NCBI GenBank assembly: GCA_037446575.1
Contig: JBBIII010000108.1
Location: 1 to 6,405 of the forward strand
Direction of reading: 5' to 3'
DNA: 6,405 nt
From: JBBIII01 sp037446575
GTDB taxonomy: Bacteria > Bacteroidota > Ignavibacteria > UBA10030
This document shows, piece after piece, positions 6,093 through 6,405 of the stretch (positions are counted from its first letter, which is position 1; each line of letters starts with the position of its first letter). Both the position numbers and the translations under genes were made by a program. The notes beneath the pieces were generated by a model. That model did not search any database, was not told where the DNA came from, and was given only the letters and a program-made list of their open reading frames with translations.

Positions 6093-6405
6093 CCTTGTGA
6101 CTGAAGTCTCGATATTGATAACACTCGAAATCATACTTGTCCTATCAAATTGAGCAAGAAATTATTGAATTATTTGTAAGAATTTAGTATTTATACATCA
6201 GCAATTAATATAGCTTTATGTAAAACACTATGAGATTGGAACATGCTATGTAAGTTCCTCTCTCCGTTTTTTAACTTTAAAAAACAGAATTTCTGCACAT
6301 TCTTTTTAAAACCTCAGGTCGACACTGTTATCATTGCGAATGTATTTTACCCTCAAGATAAGTTGTGTTTTTATGATTTTATATATTTAATGTTCTTGTA
6401 TAATC
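6093..6405. other. AT-rich intergenic stretch, nothing identified
   Basis: No coding sequence, RNA gene or convincing signal is visible on either strand. There are weak AT-only palindromes, for example at 6266-6285, and TATAAT at 6399-6404 against the window edge without a matching -35 box. A frame open from about 6300 to the edge has no start codon and no recognisable motif. This may be the flank of the dead element or the upstream region of a gene outside the window. Confidence 0.5.

Noticed and set aside
6266..6295. AT-rich palindromes GTTTTTTAA/TTAAAAAAC and CAGAA/TTCTG
   Set aside because: Almost all A-T pairs or very short, expected by chance in such AT-rich sequence, and not placed beside any gene.
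6363..6404. Possible plus-strand promoter: TTGTGT-N17-TTTAAT or TATAAT at the edge
   Set aside because: Boxes are poor or lack a partner, the background is very AT-rich, and no downstream gene is visible within the window.
6300..6405. Open frame running off the right edge on the plus strand (contains PQVDTVIIANVFYPQ)
   Set aside because: No start codon or ribosome site, too short, and no family resemblance; it may be chance or a degraded gene.

Overview
The window is AT-rich DNA with four intact protein genes, all on the minus strand, so it is transcribed from right to left. The likely source is a member of the Bacteroidota/Ignavibacteriota (FCB) group, probably an Ignavibacteria-like lineage. 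This is inferred from protein style: a DUF5723/OmpP1-like outer-membrane barrel, a large Ig-like/beta-rich lipoprotein, a TPR lipoprotein with the extended repeats common in that group, and a DUF3467 protein. No marker gene is present to settle the taxonomy.

Right part (5593-6405): no intact gene. A heavily decayed, internally deleted transposase remnant reads rightwards on the plus strand at about 5726-6092. The rest, up to the window edge, is AT-rich and shows nothing I can support.

Operon 1 (minus, about 5670 down to 3740): a promoter (TTGCAT, 17 bases, TATATT), a TPR repeat lipoprotein with a BamE/SmpA-like insert between its two TPR blocks, a DUF3467 protein starting 21 bases after it, and a clear intrinsic terminator.

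Operon 2 (minus, about 3694 down to 39): a near-consensus promoter (TTGACA, 17 bases, TATATT), a 713-residue predicted lipoprotein with internal beta-type repeats, and a 470-residue outer-membrane beta-barrel protein. The stop codon of the first gene lies inside the Shine-Dalgarno sequence of the second, so the two are probably translationally coupled. No terminator is visible in the 38 bases after the last gene.

Three of the four proteins carry export signals, so the window is mostly an envelope locus. Both lipoproteins share the same unusual Phe-Gln-Cys lipobox with the cysteine at residue 24. I see no defence system, CRISPR array, RNA gene or complete mobile element. The most informative points are the BamE-like insert, the lipoprotein/barrel gene pair, the shared lipobox and promoter form, and the transposase fossil.
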